Of a stretch of 33,087 nucleotides of DNA, positions 32,210-33,087 are shown piece by piece. A program made the translations under genes and the position numbers. A model generated the notes under the pieces. The model did not search any database and had not been told where the DNA came from. It saw only the letters and a list, made by a program, of their open reading frames with translations. The stretch spans positions 1-33,087 of the forward strand of contig CABUAT010000023.1 of NCBI GenBank assembly GCA_902489665.1, read 5' to 3'. Origin of the DNA: an uncultured Collinsella sp. (lineage in GTDB: Bacteria > Actinomycetota > Coriobacteriia > Coriobacteriales > Coriobacteriaceae). Every line of letters begins with the position of its first letter. Positions within the stretch are counted from its first letter, which is position 1.

Positions 32210-32401
32210 CTAAAGGAAGATGCTAGGGTCATGCTCCATAAGCTTAGGCTCACCGGACGAGATGGACTCTTCCAGAAGGTCGGCATATTCGCAAACGTAC
32301 CCGTAGAACATAGGCTCATAGCCGAACATCTCAATAAAGACGGGTTTGGCCTTCTCGATACGGGCTTTTGCAAGCTTCTCCTGCTTAACCTGGCTTTCCA
32401 T
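32210..32401 (-). CDS. Hypothetical 63-residue element protein
   Basis: Starts at ATG 32401, which overlaps the stop of the preceding open frame in TGATG, with GGAG about eight bases before it, so translation is probably coupled. The product begins MESQVKQEKLAKARIEKAKP and has a basic helical N-terminal part, then an aromatic stretch (FIEMFGYEPMFYGYVCEYAD) and an acidic end. I recognise no family. It is the last gene before a terminator. The more moderate base composition and sensible amino-acid make-up favour a real gene. Confidence 0.6.
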   Translation of the reverse strand: MESQVKQEKLAKARIEKAKPVFIEMFGYEPMFYGYVCEYADLLEESISSGEPKLMEHDPSIFL

Positions 32402-32482
32402 CAAATCAGCTCCTCAAGCATCTCTTCGAATATTTTAGTTGATTCAGGTAGGTATTTCCGCAGGACATCAAGCGGTTCCTGA
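32401..32482 (-). other. Open frame without its own start, upstream of 32210-32401
   Basis: This frame reads NQEPLDVLRKYLPESTKIFE then EMLEELI and stop. It is protein-like and ends in the TGATG overlap with the next gene. It has no plausible start codon here. Upstream in the same frame the translation becomes an Arg-rich shadow of the neighbouring gene. It may be the second part of the 32483-32620 gene joined by a one-base frameshift. Confidence 0.35.
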
Positions 32483-32620
32483 TTAGCGGTGCTTGCGCTT
32501 TCCCGTTGCCTCGGCCTCCGCCGCCTCGATCTCTTTGAGGGTGTGTGCAGCGCTCCACCGGGAACGGCTGAGGGCATCGGGCACCCATCCGGCATGGATA
32601 GCCGCTTTAGCCCTCTCCAT
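32483..32620 (-). CDS. Hypothetical 45-residue element protein
   Basis: A short frame from ATG 32620 begins MERAKAAIHAGWVPDALSRS and ends EAEATGKRKHR. It has an AGAGGGA ribosome-site-like stretch before it and overlaps the end of the upstream zinc-ribbon-like gene by 14 bp, as in compact phage or island operons. The composition (amphipathic helix, charged tail) is protein-like. No family recognised. A one-base shift at its stop would extend it into the frame ending at 32401. Confidence 0.5.
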   Translation of the reverse strand: MERAKAAIHAGWVPDALSRSRWSAAHTLKEIEAAEAEATGKRKHR

Positions 32621-33087
32621 GCCTATTTCCCTCTGCCGTGGCTGGGCCGTCCGTTAGGGGCGTCGAGCGTTCGAGTGTATAGCCCTCCGCGCCTCTCCTC
32701 GCCTCGTATCCGGGCGGCAACTCGATACCGTGCTCCCCGCAGGCGTCCGTAGTGTAGGCGGCCCCGCTGGCGTCGAGTCGGGCCACCGCCCGCTTTCCGC
32801 ATACCGGGCACGGGGCGTGGAACAGTCCCCCGCCCGTTTCGTAGGCGGGCGCACCCAATGCATCATCAACTAGTCCCATAGTTGATAGTCCCATAGTAGA
32901 TAGTGTGTCCGGAGGTACGTCGGGAGGTATGTCCGGAGGTACGCCGGGCGTTTCCCCTGTTGGTTGCCTCTTTCCGCTTTGAGTGCTCGTCCGAGTACTG
33001 CCCCCTGTACTCGTCGAGTGCTCGGCCTGTACTCGCTCATATGACCCAATCCGCTGTCAAGAGCCACAATGGCCCCGCCGACCGCTT
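32607..33087 (-). pseudogene. Element protein with Cys pair, partial and probably frame-broken
   Basis: The frame is open from 33056 to a stop at 32607, but its first usable start codon is ATG 32894. Upstream of that ATG the translation still looks like protein: GSYERVQAEHSTSTGGSTRT, then VPPD-IPPD-VPPD and STMGL-STMGL repeats that exactly follow 12-bp and 15-bp DNA repeats. The C-terminal part has FHAPCPVCGK and a later DACGEHG, suggesting a small zinc ribbon. A neighbouring frame at the window edge (KRSAGPLWLLTADWVI) ends at a stop near 33039, so a one-base shift probably separates the true N-terminus. The gene then continues past the window edge. A DNA-binding role is possible but not shown. 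Confidence 0.5.
32872..32942. repeat. Two short in-frame tandem repeats
   Basis: A 15-bp unit, AGTCCCATAGTTGAT, occurs twice (32872-32886, 32887-32901; one difference). A 12-bp unit, GTCCGGAGGTAC, occurs three times (32907-32942; two differences in the middle copy). Both lengths are multiples of three and encode five- and four-residue repeats in the minus-strand frame ending at 32607. Confidence 0.75.

Overview
The window is the replication-origin region of a high-GC, Gram-positive-type chromosome. The gene content points to a member of the class Coriobacteriia, most likely Collinsella or a close relative. The grounds are an adjacent pair of WYL regulators like actinobacterial PafB/PafC, an LPATG-anchored surface protein, the gene set rpmH-rnpA-yidD-yidC-jag-rsmG-parA-parB, and Coriobacteriia-like protein sequences. 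The genus is an inference from memory of families, not from a search.

Left arm (about 0.1-11.2 kb, all minus strand): an ATPase/winged-helix gene, dnaA, dnaN, recF and a DUF721 (DciA-like) gene run toward a terminator at 5.03 kb. A separate gyrB-gyrA unit follows and ends at a strong terminator at 0.12 kb. Right arm (about 11.4-16.6 kb, all plus strand): a near-consensus promoter drives rpmH, rnpA, yidD, yidC and jag to a terminator at 13.68 kb. Then come rsmG, three perfect parS sites spaced exactly 39 bp apart, parA, parB and a small membrane protein. Gene orientation diverges at 11.2-11.5 kb. Two clusters of DnaA-box-like sequence flank the block holding dnaA and the ATPase gene. The dnaA-dnaN spacer also holds an AT-rich segment with five TA(A/G) triplets, a DnaA-trio-like element. 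The picture is a bipartite oriC with the upstream half displaced by an extra gene.

Middle (16.7-27.3 kb): rlmN (minus) diverges from ddl, which overlaps a DnaQ-exonuclease/DinG-helicase fusion. That gene converges on, and overlaps the stop codon of, the paired WYL regulators. Then come a very large M28-peptidase-like membrane protein with a roughly 665-residue disordered insert, and a small one-pass membrane protein.

Right end (27.4-33.1 kb): a 1143-residue thioester adhesin with SpaA-type repeats and an LPATG anchor (minus), then tRNA-Gly(CCC). The sequence beyond the tRNA is very GC-rich and looks like the end of an integrated element or its remnant: repeated TAGACCA motifs, a set of 34-bp-phased repeats, and small minus-strand genes of which several seem frame-disrupted. 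No integrase lies inside the window.

The most interesting points are the GHKL-ATPase / prion-like linker / winged-helix protein placed just before dnaA, the altered DNA-recognition motif of DnaA together with non-standard DnaA boxes, the oversized degenerate M28 protein, and the phased repeats and frame breaks in the tRNA-adjacent element.
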